64,000 nucleotides of DNA. Origin: Bryum argenteum (Eukaryota > Streptophyta > Bryopsida > Bryales > Bryaceae). Position 1 is the stretch's first letter. Each line of letters opens with the position of its first letter. The notes below the pieces were generated by a model. The model was given only the letters and a program-made list of their open reading frames with translations. It did not search any database and was not told where the DNA came from. Below, in pieces: positions 1 through 12,030 of the stretch. Location of the stretch: contig CM073326.1 of assembly GCA_037043015.1 (NCBI GenBank), positions 16,190,345 to 16,254,344 of the forward strand, written 5' to 3'. The position numbers and the translations under genes are program-made.

Positions 1-610
1 GTATTGGTCAGTGTAATGCACGAGAAATGAGATTTGATCACTCATTGCGCTCATCCTGCTCTAATTCGACTGATAAGGAATTGGAGCAATTTTAATCTGA
101 TTAGAGTTCGGAGCAATTGAGATTGCCACATTTATATAATCCCCATGGAAAACGTTGTTGTGAGTTAAGAGCGATGAGATTCGATCACTCTTTGTAATCT
201 TCCTGTTTGGATAGGACTTGGAGCAAATTTGATCCGATTAGGGTTCGGTGCGATTGAGATCGCCACATTTATGGTTTCTATTTTTTTGATGCTCATGGAG
301 AACGTCATTGTGATGCAAGAGAGATGAGATTCCATCAGTCTTTGTAATCATCCTGCTCGAATACGACTGCTTAGTGCTTGGAGCAATTTGATCCGATTAG
401 GGTTCGAAGCAATTGAGATTGCTACATTTGTGATTTCTGGTTCTGTAACGCTCATGGAGAATGCCATTGTATTGGAGACGGTGAAAGAATCTGTGTGATT
501 TGATTTGGGATTCTGCTTGCATGCTACTGATTAGGGCTTTGAGCAATTTTGATATGTTGAGGGTTTGGAGGGTTTGAGAGTCACATTTGTGGTCTAATGC
601 CCACAGAAAT
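1..610. repeat. Degenerate tandem repeat, about four units of 140-170 bp
   Basis: The blocks GATTAGGGTTCGGAGCAATT-like, 'GAGATTGCCACATTT'-like and 'CTCATGGAGAACG'-like recur in the same order near 90-160, 235-310, 395-470 and 535-610. The units have diverged by substitutions and small indels. They lie in what appears to be an intron of the PP2A gene. Confidence 0.7.
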
Positions 611-1358
611 TGTCATTTTCATTGCATTTCCGGATCGTGACTTTGAATCGTTAAGGTAGAGATTGCCAATAGGTAGTTGTTGCTTTCGATCTAGTTTCTT
701 GTTTTCTTTTTGTCATGGAAAATGTACGGGTACTTGAAGTCCATTTGTGCGTACCTCGCGAAATTCAATTCAGTCATTTAAGCGTTTTTATGTTGCGGAA
801 GCTCGAGTACATTGCTGGGTTTCACTTCGGTTCACAATTTGGAGAAGTCTCGCTCCATTGATCAAATGTGACCTCTCGTTGTCAGTTTCTTCTCACTTAG
901 AATCAGAATCAATTCCGCTTTTGAGATGGATTAGTGATCCTTTTTGTGGCTCTTATGGTGGCTAATGGATATTGATCCTGCATTTTAAGAAATGACGGCC
1001 TCTTTGTCGTGTTCGTTTACCTATCATGTTCATATTCTGGTTAGAATCGTACAATCGTCCTGCCAGTCACATCTGCTAGCCGTGTCATTGTAGGGAATTT
1101 TTGTCCGTTCTTGGTCCTTCGTATCACTGTCAATGCCAATTTCGTGCTGCATTCTCTTTAGATCTAGGCTGATAGTCCTGTGAGTTTTTCATCAGGCCTA
1201 AAATTGAAACAATTGACTTTCTAGCAGAATCCTAGACCTAGGCATCGTGATTGCTGAATATGAAATAAGAGCTTTTGACTCTGTGCGTGTATATTATAGT
1301 TTGTTGACAGTTTGAATATTGTTGTTGTTCTTATAGAGGTTGTGGTAATTCATTGCAG
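1..1358 (+). other. Intron (or 5' leader) of the PP2A B'' gene, no exon seen
   Basis: No open frame here encodes the expected N-terminal part of the phosphatase subunit (a WLSLPET-like segment). The strong acceptor at 1351-1358 begins the first visible exon in phase 0, so this stretch is read as the 3' part of an intron longer than 1.3 kb. Its first 600 bases are a degenerate tandem repeat, listed separately. Confidence 0.6.
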
Positions 1359-4300
1359 GTTACGCATCTTTTGGAAGAAGCGAAATCTGGAGTAGGACCT
1401 CTCAATGTTGCAGCACCGGTTTTGCCGGCTCATCTTGCTGGAGCAGTGGGGAATACACCTCCCTTGTCTCCTCGGAGCTCTGGCTCGCCAATGTCTCCGA
1501 GGTCTCCTTTCAGCAGACGCACGGGGCCTAGCCACCTGTTAAGAGACAGCCCATTGAGGAAAGCCAGTGAACCTCTTCGAGAAATCATTCCCCAGGTAAT
1601 GCTCAAGGAGTTATACCCTTCAAAAATGCAACTACATTATTGCAGGAGCATTCGTGAGAGAATGTACACAATAATGGTGTTGCTTTTGTATGGATACACG
1701 AGTTCAATCGTGCAAGCATCAGATGGTCTGACACTCTGAATGCAATGTACAGTTTTATTTCCCGAAGGGTCCTCCACCATCAAAGGATACGACCGAGTCA
1801 TGCATGGCTCGAGTTAATGAGATATATGGAGCTCATCCAGAAGGGCTTCCTGCGGCAGGTGAGTATACGGAAGTGAATCCTATCCCTCTGAGAACAGGAT
1901 TGAGCAGACGGTCATCTTGTCAGTGGGGTTTCGAGATCATAGCTGTAGGTGCAAATTGAATTACTCAAAGCTTACATGCTCCTCAGATGCCCTGTGGTTC
2001 ACTTTGCGCAGCATTTGCAACGGTTACTAAGGATGTATGCAAATTGCCGTCCTTCTTATCCAGTTGCTTGTTTAAAAAGATCGATGTCACTAATACAGGT
2101 CTGGTCACGAGGTAAGGTATTTTTCACTGGCTAATCTCAAATTGTTACGTACTCGTTGTGCTTTACTGCTCCTGCTCATCATGTTAAGCTCCTGCCTTTC
2201 CCCTTTGTATCCGATACAATTCTTTTTTGTGCTTGAATGTACTACATCGAATCTTTGCACTTCAGCTGAATTTAGGATTGGAATGTTCCATTAAGCTCAT
2301 TGAAGCTTGGAGTTGGAATGTGCAGGGAAATGTTCGTAGAGTACTGGGTGGACCAGAATATGCTGGCTATGGACACTGCAACTCGCATATTTACTATTTT
2401 AAAGCAGCCGGATAAGAACTTTCTGAGACAGGTTAGTTTCTTGTCACTTTTACAGCCGTGATTCATGTAGCTCGAATGAATTTGGGAATGTCTCTGCTCA
2501 GTTTTCGTTAGCTATATGTTTGGAGCTTTGAATTCACCTATTACTTTGTGTGCAGGAAGACTTCAGGCCCATATTGAAGGAGTTGCTGTTGACACATCGC
2601 GGTTTGGAATTCCTGCATGATACCCCCGAGTTTCAAGACAGATACGGTATGTTTTCAGGACCAATCTGTATGGTATATGAACCTACATTTCCTTGTGGTG
2701 TCTTGCACAGCCGAGGTCTGCTCTAATTCACGAAAGGATATGGAATAGGTGTCTTATTGATGCTATTTCTTTTGTTTACTTATCCTGATCCTTAACAGTC
2801 GCATGAAATGCTGTGGTCGTGGACAGCTGAAACTGTAATTTACAGAATATTTTACCATGTTAATAAAGCTGGTAATGGTCGTCTACAACTTCGAGAGTTA
2901 AAAAAGAGCAACTTAATTGCTGCATTTCAGCAAGTGGACGAAGAGGAAGATATCAACAAAGTGTTGCGGTAAGCAGTGTCACTTGTTCTACCTCGCTCTA
3001 GTATCAGTGTTCGATGAAAGCATTATCATCTAGAGAGGAAGATATAGTCTGTTGTAATTAGAGTACCGTTCGTTATGCTCAAAGTTCTCAGTGTAGTCTA
3101 GGTTTGTCATTTACCTCGATGACTGGATGATTTAGCTTGTTCGCTGAGTAAGGAAGCACTGTACCGTGATTTGAGGCTTCGGGCAATGACATATAAATTC
3201 CTCTTGCAGGTATTTTTCATATGAGCATTTTTATGTCATTTATTGCAAGTTCTGGGAGCTAGATTCAGATCACGACTTCTTAATAGACAAGGATGATCTC
3301 CTTCGCTACGGGAATCACGCCCTCACTTACCGAATCGTAGAACGTATCTTCTCACAGGTTCATTTCTACTTGTTGAAGCTTAATACGTACACTCTTCCTT
3401 CTTATGAAAGCAGTGTTTCTAGGGTCGTTAATATCTAGTGGAAAAGCGAATAAATGGCCTGTATTGTGCAATTCACCAACTGCGGCAGGGCACTCTAATC
3501 GTCTGGTGGCTGGCAGATTCCAAGAAAGTTCACCAGCAATGTAGATGGCAAGATGGGTTACGAAGACTTCGTGTGGTTTATTCTTTCAGAAGAAGACAAG
3601 TCTTCCGAACCCAGTTTAGAGTACTGGTGTGTGCCTCTACATATTACTTCCTTCTTGTGTTTTCTAGAAGTAATTATCGAATTTCAATTCCTGAACTCAC
3701 TCATTCCTGATCCAGGTTCAAGTGTGTGGACTTGGATTGTGATGGTGTGATAACACCGAACGAGATGCAATATTTTTACGAGGAACAACTACATCGAATG
3801 GAATGCATGGCTCAGGAGCCTGTTCTATTTGAGGATATTGTGTGTCAAATGGCAGACATGATAGGACCTGCGGTAAGCTTTCGAATCTCTACTACCTTGC
3901 CTTGCCTTCGCACTTGGCATGAGATCGCTAATGTTCTACCTCGGTTGCAGAAAGAGGGACAATTGACGCTTCGAGACTTAAAGCGATGTAAATTATCTGG
4001 AAACTTCTTCAACATTCTCTTCAATCTCAATAAGTTTGTGGCTTTCGAGACTCGCGACCCCTTCCTAATTCGTCAGGTATCGTAACAGCATACTTTGCAA
4101 TTAGCAACTCCTTTATCTAGAGCTTATTATGAGCAATGAGCTCTTCCAACACACGGGTTAAAAGCGATAGAGTGCTTGCTTACGACCTACTTACATATAC
4201 TTTTTGTGAATAAATGCTTTACTGGCTGGGTTCTTTGAGCAGGAGAGGGAGGATCCTTCACTGACGGAATGGGATCGATTCGCCCACATGGAGTACATCC

Positions 4301-4383
4301 GCCTTTCCACGGAAGAAGATGGCGAGGATGCTTCGATCGGAAGTGCGGAAGTCTGGGATGAGCCTTACGAAGCTCCCTTTTGA
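1359..4383 (+). CDS. PP2A regulatory subunit B'' (EF-hand type), 5' end outside window
   Basis: Targets the protein phosphatase 2A core enzyme to substrates in a calcium-responsive way (known for the family). Exons: 1359-1595, 1753-1858, 2012-2111, 2326-2431, 2556-2646, 2827-2968, 3210-3357, 3517-3626, 3716-3872, 3951-4076, 4243-4383. All phases agree, giving 487 residues; plant B'' proteins of the Arabidopsis B''alpha/beta type are about 540, so roughly 50 N-terminal residues lie in an exon left of the window. Visible family motifs are [41 protein letters not shown] and a C-terminal WDEPYEAPF. Two EF-hand loops are clear, [12 protein letters not shown] in exon 7 and [12 protein letters not shown] in exon 9. 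Exon 3 uses the acceptor before 2012, because an upstream AG in the same intron would give a stop or the wrong phase. The 3' UTR is shared with the duplicated blocks at 9.65 kb and 15 kb. Confidence 0.93.
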
Positions 4384-5419
4384 GATGGACTTGTACCTTC
4401 TTTGCCTGCTTCATCCAAGAATGCTTTTGGCAGTGGCGTGGTTGACAAACCTTGCGAGGTAGTCCTCGTCATGTCCACAGGTAGACACATTCTATTCTTT
4501 TGCTAGCAATAAGGAGAATTCCATCGGGAGCTTGGTGACAATCCAACATATTTCAGGGACTGCAATGGTGCTTTTTCGCTGTACAGGATGCTTACTTCAG
4601 ATTCTTCTGGACACCAATTTGGTGTTAGACTATTCTCGACCTTGCAGGTCTCTTACTTCCCTTTTACGAGCTGTGTTTTCGAGGAACTGTTTTGGCCAAT
4701 TCTACTGATTCTCGTTTTTATTCCTCAACTGACATCGAGAGTAAGTAGCCGCGCAGCAATCGGTTTTACTTTCAAGCTACCATCTAATCTATAGCCCTCT
4801 GCTGCCCTCGGCTTTTCTTCGTAAGTGTTTCATGAGGAGCTGTGTTCTGGAGGAGCTGTTTTGGCTACCTCCACCATACTGCAATTAAATAACTTGTTTT
4901 CTTACTCTGTAAGTGACAATGAGAACGAGAAGGCGTGCAGCTATCAGTTCTTCCTCGGCGCTACCATCCCTTCATTAAGTGCCCTCTGTTGTCCTCTTGG
5001 TTTAAGGTGTTTCAGTCTCCCTTTCAATTCAAATTAAAACTCCGATCGCTCATTCCTTTCCTCATATCGATTGAAAAGCTCCTCGAGGAATGTGAACACT
5101 AAACAGCTTCATTTTGGAGTTTCACCCCAGAGAACACACAGCACGTTGTAAAGAGTATAGAATGTAAAGTGAAAGTGAAATAAGTCAGTTGTTGCTGTTG
5201 AAAATCTCGAATGGTTACATTGTATAGAAAACAGAGTCTTACTGTTGAAAAATGTAAGCAAAGTAATCTAAGTGTATACAAAACAGAGTGCAAATAAGTG
5301 AAGAATCACTTGTTACAAGCAACTTGTCCGAAGCAATCACACAAAAACATGTTCATACCAATGTATTCATAGAATCCAAGAACTTATGGTGGACACATGT
5401 GGAGTCCAAGAGACCATTT

Positions 5420-5678
5420 CTACCTAATGCCAAAAGTAAGGTGGGCCTCGGCCATTTCGAAGAAAGCTATATCGATTAGATCATTCCAATGCCAAAAGGA
5501 AAGCGCGCCATGGCCACTTCAAAGGAAGCTAGAGCAACCATTTCTACCTACTGTCAAAATAAGGTGGGCCTTTGCCATTTTGAAGGAAGCCACAGCTATT
5601 AGATCATTACTAAATGCCAAAAGTGAAGCATGCCTTAGACATTTCCAAGAATGCGAGAGCCAATAGATCATTTTACCT
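5420..5678. repeat. Minisatellite derived from the S1 gene's 3' coding end, 4 units
   Basis: Units of about 60-66 bp begin near 5420, 5486, 5549 and 5613. Each resembles the last ~45 coding bases of the adjacent S1 gene plus about 20 bp after its stop. Shared words are AATGCCAAAAG and GGCC(T/C)TGGCCATTTC. A matching array of 4 units sits beside copy B at 10605-10866. Confidence 0.8.
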
Positions 5679-6054
5679 AATGCCAAAAGTAAAGCGGGCC
5701 TTGGCCATTTCGAAGAAAGCCATTAACATGGACACTCCACACACAATTGCTGCAAGCACCCACGTCTCCACCATGTGCCGAAAAGACATCGAACGAAGAC
5801 GAGCGACCGTTCCAATCAAACCGACATGTGTAGAGAGCATTGCCGGCATTGTCCAAGTAGAAGCTAAAGCCATACTCTTTCCCAGTGGCTACGGTTAGTG
5901 AGCCAAGATCCGCACCTTGACCCAAACAATGAACCGTTAATGGTGCAGGAAGTTCATTCTTGATGGAAACATAATTCTTGGGCGGTGGTGCTACGACGGT
6001 GACAACCGCCATAGCCAGCACCAATGTGAAGAGAATCCACTGTGGAGCCGCCAT
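5677..6054 (-). CDS. S1/SPH self-incompatibility-family secreted protein, copy A
   Basis: 125 residues. It begins with a hydrophobic signal peptide (WILFTLVLAMAVVTVVA, cleavage probably near residue 20). The S-protein homologue domain (plant self-incompatibility S1 family) follows: VSIKNEL, VHCLGQGADLG, FSFYLDNAGNALYTCRFDW and a C-terminal CSNCVW. Cysteines in HC, TC and CxxC match the usual four. The family comprises small secreted signalling or toxin-like proteins; S1 of poppy is the female self-incompatibility determinant. The role of this copy is unknown. The start is the ATG at 6054, six bases after the leader-intron acceptor; an in-frame TTG upstream is not a credible start. About 94% identical to copy B (8 differences). 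Confidence 0.88.
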   Translation of the reverse strand: MAAPQWILFTLVLAMAVVTVVAPPPKNYVSIKNELPAPLTVHCLGQGADLGSLTVATGKEYGFSFYLDNAGNALYTCRFDWNGRSSSFDVFSAHGGDVGACSNCVWSVHVNGFLRNGQGPLYFWH

Positions 6055-6062
6055 TATCAACT

Positions 6063-6302
6063 CTGCAATGTCATTGAAGTTAGCAAACCATTAGAGAACT
6101 CTATGGTAATTGTAAGTACTTGTAAATGGCAAGGACTACAAGACTAGGAAATATTAAAAATGCATTCGCCGATGGCCGAAGGTAACATGTAAAAGATCTA
6201 TGAGAGGTATTGGAGTGCGTCGAGTGTACAATTGTAAACTGAAAGTAGGGCATAAGAAAGTTAGGGTTTTGAGTAACAACTCAGTAGAGATGCGTAACTT
6301 AC
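6063..6302 (-). other. Leader (5' UTR) intron of S1 copy A
   Basis: On the minus strand it starts GTAAGTT (6302) and ends CATTGCAG (6063), eight bases before the start codon. Copies B (11251-11490, also 240 nt) and C (13853-14088, 236 nt) have the same intron with the same splice sites. That conservation supports it as a real feature of the family. Confidence 0.8.
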
Positions 6303-6402
6303 ACGTGCTTGGAGAAGAACAACGACTTGCAAGAGAGGAGAGCGCCGCAATACGCAAGGATGAGAGTGTGTGAGAGTGAAGGTGAGGGTGGGAAAGGCAA
6401 GG

Positions 6403-6410
6403 CTTTATAA
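6403..6410 (-). promoter_or_regulatory. TATA box of S1 copy A
   Basis: TTATAAAG on the minus strand, about 100 bp upstream of the leader-intron donor. It is followed by a C/T-rich leader. The same box occurs upstream of copy B (11591-11597) and copy C (13740-13746). Confidence 0.7.
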
Positions 6411-6559
6411 GAGTGCACAAGGGGCGAAAGAGCGAGCGTTTAGGTTTTGTAACCTCCGTCATGTATCCACGTGTCACTTTACTCTCGTGTAGCATGTTGC
6501 CTTTGGCTTTTCATGAACATTCTATTGAGTGGTTGATTATATTTTTCAAAAGTTAACAG

Positions 6560-8080
6560 AAGAAGAACATGAAGCACTAGTGCTTTGATTGGGGAGTAGG
6601 TTATTGAAATTTTTTTATATCCATCAAGAATATTTCATTAGTAAGTAGAGTAATCTATTTGTCAATATGAAGAGTTGAATTACACGTATCAAGTTTTTAC
6701 ATACATTACTCTTGTTACTTCTTGGCTATTCATTAGTTACTTTAGAGCATTATCTTGAACTATTACAATATTTTTACATGATGAAATATGAACATTTCAC
6801 AATGTAATAAATGGTTCATGAATATTCAATAATTCTTTTGATAATATTGATCAATTTTGTGTATTGTTGATAAACATGCAAAGAGCATTGAAAAAAAGGT
6901 GAAAGCAATTGTTCAAATGCAACACCTTTATAAAACAACTACTACCTCTACCTAAAAATACTTCCATAGTCTTACAAGGTTATTAACTAAAATGACATTT
7001 GTTATTCACCATATAAACCTCTTGGTGGGACGCGGGATTCCATATGTATATTCTCAATCTCTCATTTAGAAAATGCCATCTCTTCATCACTATTTGAAGG
7101 GTTTAAAAAACAAAAAATCGTTTCTCTTGAATTTTCTAGTAAGGTGACCTCCACTAATGGGTCCAATGGGTTTAGTAGGAGTATCCACATTTTAATTCTC
7201 TTATAAGGCCCCACCGCACCAACTGCTTAGTTTAGTTTATTGAATATCGTTAATTGCTAGCTAACTAACAAGAATCCTTTGATTTGTACTTTGCACCCGC
7301 ACAAAGGCGGTTTATTAGTAGTTTACCATGGCCTGTTAGAGTTTCTTACAAGAAATAGTCATGATGGTAGTTGCAATGCATAAAGTTAACCAACTACTCA
7401 TAATTGGAGAAGTAGTTTAATGGCCAGAAGTAAATAGAGATTGCTAATGAACTCGTTATGGGCTAGTAAGGCCAATTTATTAACTACACGTACGAGCCAT
7501 ATGTCGCTGCAATTTAGCAACTCAGAGTTGGTAAACTAGCCTTACCAAGGGTATGGGGAGGGCCTCGCTATGAGGATTAATGATGTAGTTCTGGCAAGTA
7601 GACTTGGTGGCATGGTGAGTGGGCTCTATGGTCGATTGAGATGTACACCATGTAAAACCACTTGGGAAAATTTTGCTTCAAGAGTGAAAAGTTTTGATAT
7701 TTTCTATTACCACAGTATGGAAATGTACAATTACAAATTAATGAGTCATTTATGCAAGAGTTATGAAGAATTCTTCTTACCATAAATTTAGAAGAGAATG
7801 TTATCATAAGTTTGGTTTGCACAAACTCGAAAAGAACAATAAATAAAATTGGAAGCAAGGAAAATCACTTATCACAAGCAACCAAATAGAATTTTCTTTG
7901 CACGGATGTTCTCTCCAAATCCAACATTGACTTATTGTAATACTTCCCAAATGCAATTGATGTTTTGAACAACAACATGTCAAACACAAACATAAACTAA
8001 TCTTCATAATCAACTATTTTCAAAACTGCTAATCTTGATGAAGATTATTATTTCTATAGTTTCACTTGAGTATACTATAG
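6560..8080. other. AT-rich 5' flank of S1 copy A, no gene
   Basis: No credible exon is seen. Parts recur next to the other S1 copies: 7590-7800 matches 12350-12540 inverted and 44500-44720, and 7880-7960 matches 44330-44420 inverted. The open frames here (for example 7570-7785) lie inside this duplicated noncoding flank. Confidence 0.6.
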
Positions 8081-8089
8081 AAATTTCTT

Positions 8090-8256
8090 AATGCCAAAAG
8101 CGGAGTGAACCTTCGCCATTTTGAAGGAGCCATTAACGTGAAGAGTCCGCCCACAATTGTTGCAAGCACCCCAATCTCCACCGTGTGCCAAAAAGACTTC
8201 GAATGAAGACGAGGGATTGTTCCAATAAAACCTTCATGTGTAAACGAGGGTTGTCA
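8090..8256 (-). pseudogene. S1-family 3' fragment (copy E)
   Basis: The minus strand reads like the last ~45 codons of the S1 genes (matches to HGGDVGACSNC, HVNGF and the terminal F-W-H region), but with an early stop and disturbed frame. The 5' half is missing. It lies just upstream of the 5' flank of copy A, as expected if the S1 genes once formed a head-to-tail array on this strand. Confidence 0.65.
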
Positions 8257-8269
8257 CGGCGGCCAGACT

Positions 8270-9640
8270 TCCATGGCGTTTTTGGAGAGTCCGGTGACAT
8301 AGAGGTTCAATTTAAATGGCCATCTTGGTATCCAAGCGACCAATCCATCAACCCAAACAAGTTAGAATTTTTTATCTTTTTTAATTTGTTTTTGGACAAC
8401 CTGCTCCTCTGAAGCAGCCCCTGTCGGCCACCTAGAGCAACCTCCAAGGCGTCCAGCCATTGCTCCCAACCCTAACCGTATTCTAGTTTTTTCTTAAAAT
8501 TATAACAACAACAAGTTTGAATTTAGGATAAACTCCCCCCTAAAGTTCTTCAAATCCTGATTACACTATTTGGAATTTCCACGCAAATAAGATTCTGCCA
8601 ACTCTGAGCAATATGATCTCACAAATTCAAATGAATCAACGGTTCAAATTTTACAAGTGACTAAAACATCAAGATAACTTTAAGATCCTACGGTTGGATC
8701 TTTTAAACATTGCTTCCACTGAGGTTTATTAGGCATGAAGTAGAAGGTTAGCTTGAAGAATTTAAGCAATTTTACATCAAGTATATCTAGGAATTCAGGT
8801 CTCTCTATTTTATATAAGATCTGAACCATACTTAAGTCACTCCTACGGATTTGTCAATAATTTATTTGATCTTATTATCAAGGCCCGGAAGACGTTACTT
8901 ACTCTATATTACTCACCGCATGTTGTTGTTTAACAACTAAAAAGAAAAAATCAATGATTTTCAAGTTTTTTGTATTTTTAGTTACATATTAATTTACAAT
9001 GTCCAAATTGCAAACTTCAGAAACATGCATAATGTCTTGATTCACCATAAGGGGTATTTAGTATTTTAGGGGTGTAAGTTTTTAGTGACCTTTGCCAAAA
9101 ACACATAGCATCATAAGGGTCAAAGCACATTAATTAATTGAGGATAAGACGAGGCTTCCACAAAGATTATTATTATTCAATAAAAAATTGATCGCCACAT
9201 AAATTTATCGAAGTTAAAATCATCAATTCGCATATTGAAATAATATATCATTGTATAGCAAATGATCAAATATATCAGTATCCCAATGCAATATGTTATA
9301 CTTTAAATAGTTTATTCCAAATTTACTTTCAGTTATCATTATTTATCATCATGGAGTACTAGACAATAAACACAAATTCTTATTAGTTGTGTACAAGTCA
9401 TTTAAGAATTACTCTAATTTTGACGTGAAGAAAAATTGATACTAGAAAAGCTATGCAATATAAATTGAATAACTTCCACTCCAAGTCTAATCATAATCCA
9501 AGAATGGTAAACAAAAATATTTGATACAAAAAGTATAGAGTACATGATGATTCTTAGCTAGTGACTTAGCAATATAGATTTATATTGGTTTGATGGTTCA
9601 ACTTCATAGATTTATACAAGGTAACTGACATCATGCATGT
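8270..9640. other. AT-rich intergenic stretch, nothing recognised
   Basis: No long open frame, RNA gene or matching repeat was seen. It separates duplicated modules A/E from module B. Confidence 0.5.
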
Positions 9641-10604
9641 TTCTAAAGTATAAGAATGAGGAGAATTCAATCGGGAGCTCGGCGACAATCCAACACAATT
9701 CAGGGACTGCAATGGTGCTTTTTCGTTGTGCAGGATGCTTACTTCAGATTCTTCTGGACACCAATTTGGTGTTGGACTATTCTCGACCTTGCAGGTCTTT
9801 TACTTTTCTTTTACGAGCTGTGTTTTCGAGGAACTGTTTTGGCCCAATTCTACTGATTCTCGTTTTTACTCCTCAACTGACATCGAGGGTAAGTAGCCGT
9901 GCAGCAATCGGTTTTTCCTTCAAGCTACCTTCTAATTTATAGCCGTCTGCTGCCCTCTGCTCTTCTTTCTGGGTATTTCATTAGGAGCTGTGTTCCTTCG
10001 AGGAACTGTTTTGGCTACCTCCACCATACTGCAATTAAATAACTTTGTTTTTTACTCTGTAAGTGACAATGAGAACCAGAAGCTGTGCAGCAATCAGTTC
10101 TTCCTTTGCGCTACCATCCCTTCATTACGTGCCCTCTGTTGTCCTCTTGGTTCTTTTAAGGAGTTGCAAGTCTCCGTTTGAATTCAAGTTAAATTTCCGA
10201 CAGCTCATTCCTTTCGTAATATCGGTTGAAAAGCTCCTCGAGCAGCTTCATTTTGGAGTTTCACCCCAAAGAAGACACGGCATGTTGTAAGGAGAATAGA
10301 AGCAAATAATTTGTAGAAGGATGTTCGATTTGACTTTACAAAGTGAGTGAAGTAAGTCAATTGTTACTGTTGGAAAATGTGAATGGGTCCACTGTATAGA
10401 AAACATAGTGATATTGTTGTACAATGGTTACTGTATTGTATAAAAAAACAAAGTGTTTACAAAAGAGAGTGCAATAGAAACAAAATGCAAATAAGGGAAG
10501 AATCACTTGTCTTAAGCAATCACATAGAAACATGTTCATACCAATGTATTCATAGAATCTAAGAGATTATTGTGAACACATCTGGAGTCCAAGAGATCAT
10601 TTTT

Positions 10605-10866
10605 ACCTAAAGTTAAAAGTGAAGCGGGCCTTGGCCATCTCGAAGCAAGCCAGAGTGATTGTATCATCCCAATGCCAAAAGTAAAGCATGCCTTGGCCAT
10701 TTCCAAGGGTACCGGGGTGAATAGATCATTTCTACCTAATGCCAAAAGTAAAGCAAGCCTTGGCCATCTCGAAGGAAGCCAGAGCGATTAGATTATGCCA
10801 ATGCCAAAAGTAAAGCACGCCTTGGCCATTTCCAAGGCTGCCAGAGTGAATAGATCATTTCTACCT
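10605..10866. repeat. Minisatellite from the S1 3' coding end, beside copy B
   Basis: Four units of about 62-68 bp with the words AATGCCAAAAG and GCCTTGGCCAT. They lie head to tail with the true end of the S1 coding sequence at 10865, so the gene's own terminus forms the last unit. The units alternate between two subtypes (GTGAATAGATCATTTC versus GCGATTAGATTATGCC), which suggests duplication of a two-unit block. Confidence 0.8.
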
Positions 10867-11242
10867 AATGCCAAAAGAAAAGCGGGCCTTGGCCATTTCG
10901 AAGAAAGCCATTAACATGGGTACTCCACACACAATTGCTGCAAGCACCCACGTCTCCACCGTGTGCCGAAAAGACATCGAACGAAGACGAACGACCGTTC
11001 CAATCAAACCGACATGTGTAGACAGCATTGCCGGCATTGTCCAAGTAGAAGCTAAAGTCATATTCTTTCCCAGCGGCTACAGTTTGCGAGCCGAGATCCG
11101 CACCTTGGCCTAAACAATGGACCGTCAATGGTGCAGGAAGTTCATTCTTGATGGAGACATAATTCTTGGGTGGTGGTGCTACGACGCTGACAACCGCCAT
11201 AGCCAACACTAATGTGAAGAGCGTCCATTGTGGAGCTGCCAT
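10865..11242 (-). CDS. S1/SPH self-incompatibility-family secreted protein, copy B
   Basis: 125 residues, the intact sister of copy A with 8 amino-acid differences. It has a signal peptide, then the S-protein homologue domain with VHCLGQGADLG, YTCRFDWNGRSSSFDVF and ACSNCVW. The four family cysteines are kept and the protein ends FFWH. The start ATG at 11242 lies eight bases downstream of a leader-intron acceptor (intron 11251-11490). A TATA box (11591-11597) precedes a pyrimidine-rich leader. The open frame survives in full despite heavy rearrangement around it, so the gene is probably functional or very recently duplicated. The ligand or target is unknown. Confidence 0.87.
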   Translation of the reverse strand: MAAPQWTLFTLVLAMAVVSVVAPPPKNYVSIKNELPAPLTVHCLGQGADLGSQTVAAGKEYDFSFYLDNAGNAVYTCRFDWNGRSSSFDVFSAHGGDVGACSNCVWSTHVNGFLRNGQGPLFFWH

Positions 11243-11590
11243 TGTCAACTCTGCAATGTCATCGAAGTTAGCAAACCATTAGAGATCTCTATGGTAATTG
11301 TAAGTACTTGTAAATGGCAAGGAGTAGAAGACTACGAAATGATAAGAATGCATTCGCCAATGGCCAAAGGTAACATGTAAAAGATCTATGAGAGGTATTG
11401 GAGTGCGTCGAGTGTACAATTGCAAACTGAAAGAAGGGCATAAAAAATTTAGGGTTTTGAGTAACAACTCAGTAGAGATGCGTGACTTACAGGTGCTTGA
11501 AGAAGAACAACGACTTGCAAGAGAGGAGAGCGCTGCAGTACACAAGAATGAGAGTGTGTGAGAGTGAAGGTGAGGGTGGGAAAGGCAAGG

Positions 11591-11597
11591 CTTTATA
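11591..11597 (-). promoter_or_regulatory. TATA box of S1 copy B
   Basis: TATAAAG on the minus strand, at the same spacing from the leader intron as in copy A. Upstream sequence in common with copy A decays beyond about 11640. Confidence 0.65.
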
Positions 11598-12030
11598 GGA
11601 GTGAAGAAGGGGCAAAAGAGCGAGTGTTTAGGTTTCGTAACCCTGAAATAAAATAAAATATCTCTTTCTTTTCGGTTCCCATTGGCTGCCGACCGGCCGT
11701 TCATACTGCCCCAACTAGTTTTCTTTTTTTTCTTTTTTTTTTCGTTCTGTTTTTAATTTTGCGTATTGTATCTGAGTAGCATGTTGCTTTTGACTTTTCG
11801 TGAATATTCTATTGAGTGGTTGATATTACTCTTACAAAAGGCAGGAATGAAGCGCATAATGAAGCACATGTGTAGAGTGAGAATAAGGGAGTTTCAGTTC
11901 TTTTATTGACTAGTGGGTTACGAAGGGTTTTTTATATCCATCAAGAATATATCATTCATAAGTAAAGTTATATGTATTTTTTAGTATGAAGATTTGAATA
12001 ACAAGTATCAAGTTGTTACATACATTACAT

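Larger units (their letters stand above)
4495..8080. repeat. Segmental duplication module A (PP2A 3' UTR + S1 gene + 5' flank)
   Basis: About 3.6 kb that recurs, with internal gaps, at 9650-12030 (direct) and 12335-15115 (inverted). Its S1 gene and 5' flank also recur at 44290-45790. Shared parts, in order: a PP2A 3' UTR segment (4495-5040), spacer, a minisatellite (5420-5678), the S1 coding exon, its leader intron and promoter, and an AT-rich upstream flank. That flank includes segments near 6660-6720 and 7590-7800 that match 13270-13490 and 12350-12540 in reverse. Confidence 0.85.
9650..12030. repeat. Segmental duplication module B
   Basis: Direct copy of module A. It begins with the PP2A 3' UTR sequence (9650-10250, matching 4500-5090), then spacer, minisatellite and S1 copy B. 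The flank matches to about 12030, where an A-rich retroposon-like insertion intervenes. Confidence 0.85.

Noticed and set aside
1949-2134. Frame reading through the start of PP2A exon 3
   Set aside because: It is in a different phase from the family protein; the true exon begins at 2012 and encodes CKLPSF.
10536-10745. Frame through the S1-associated minisatellite
   Set aside because: Open only because the units derive from S1 coding sequence; no start context or signal peptide.
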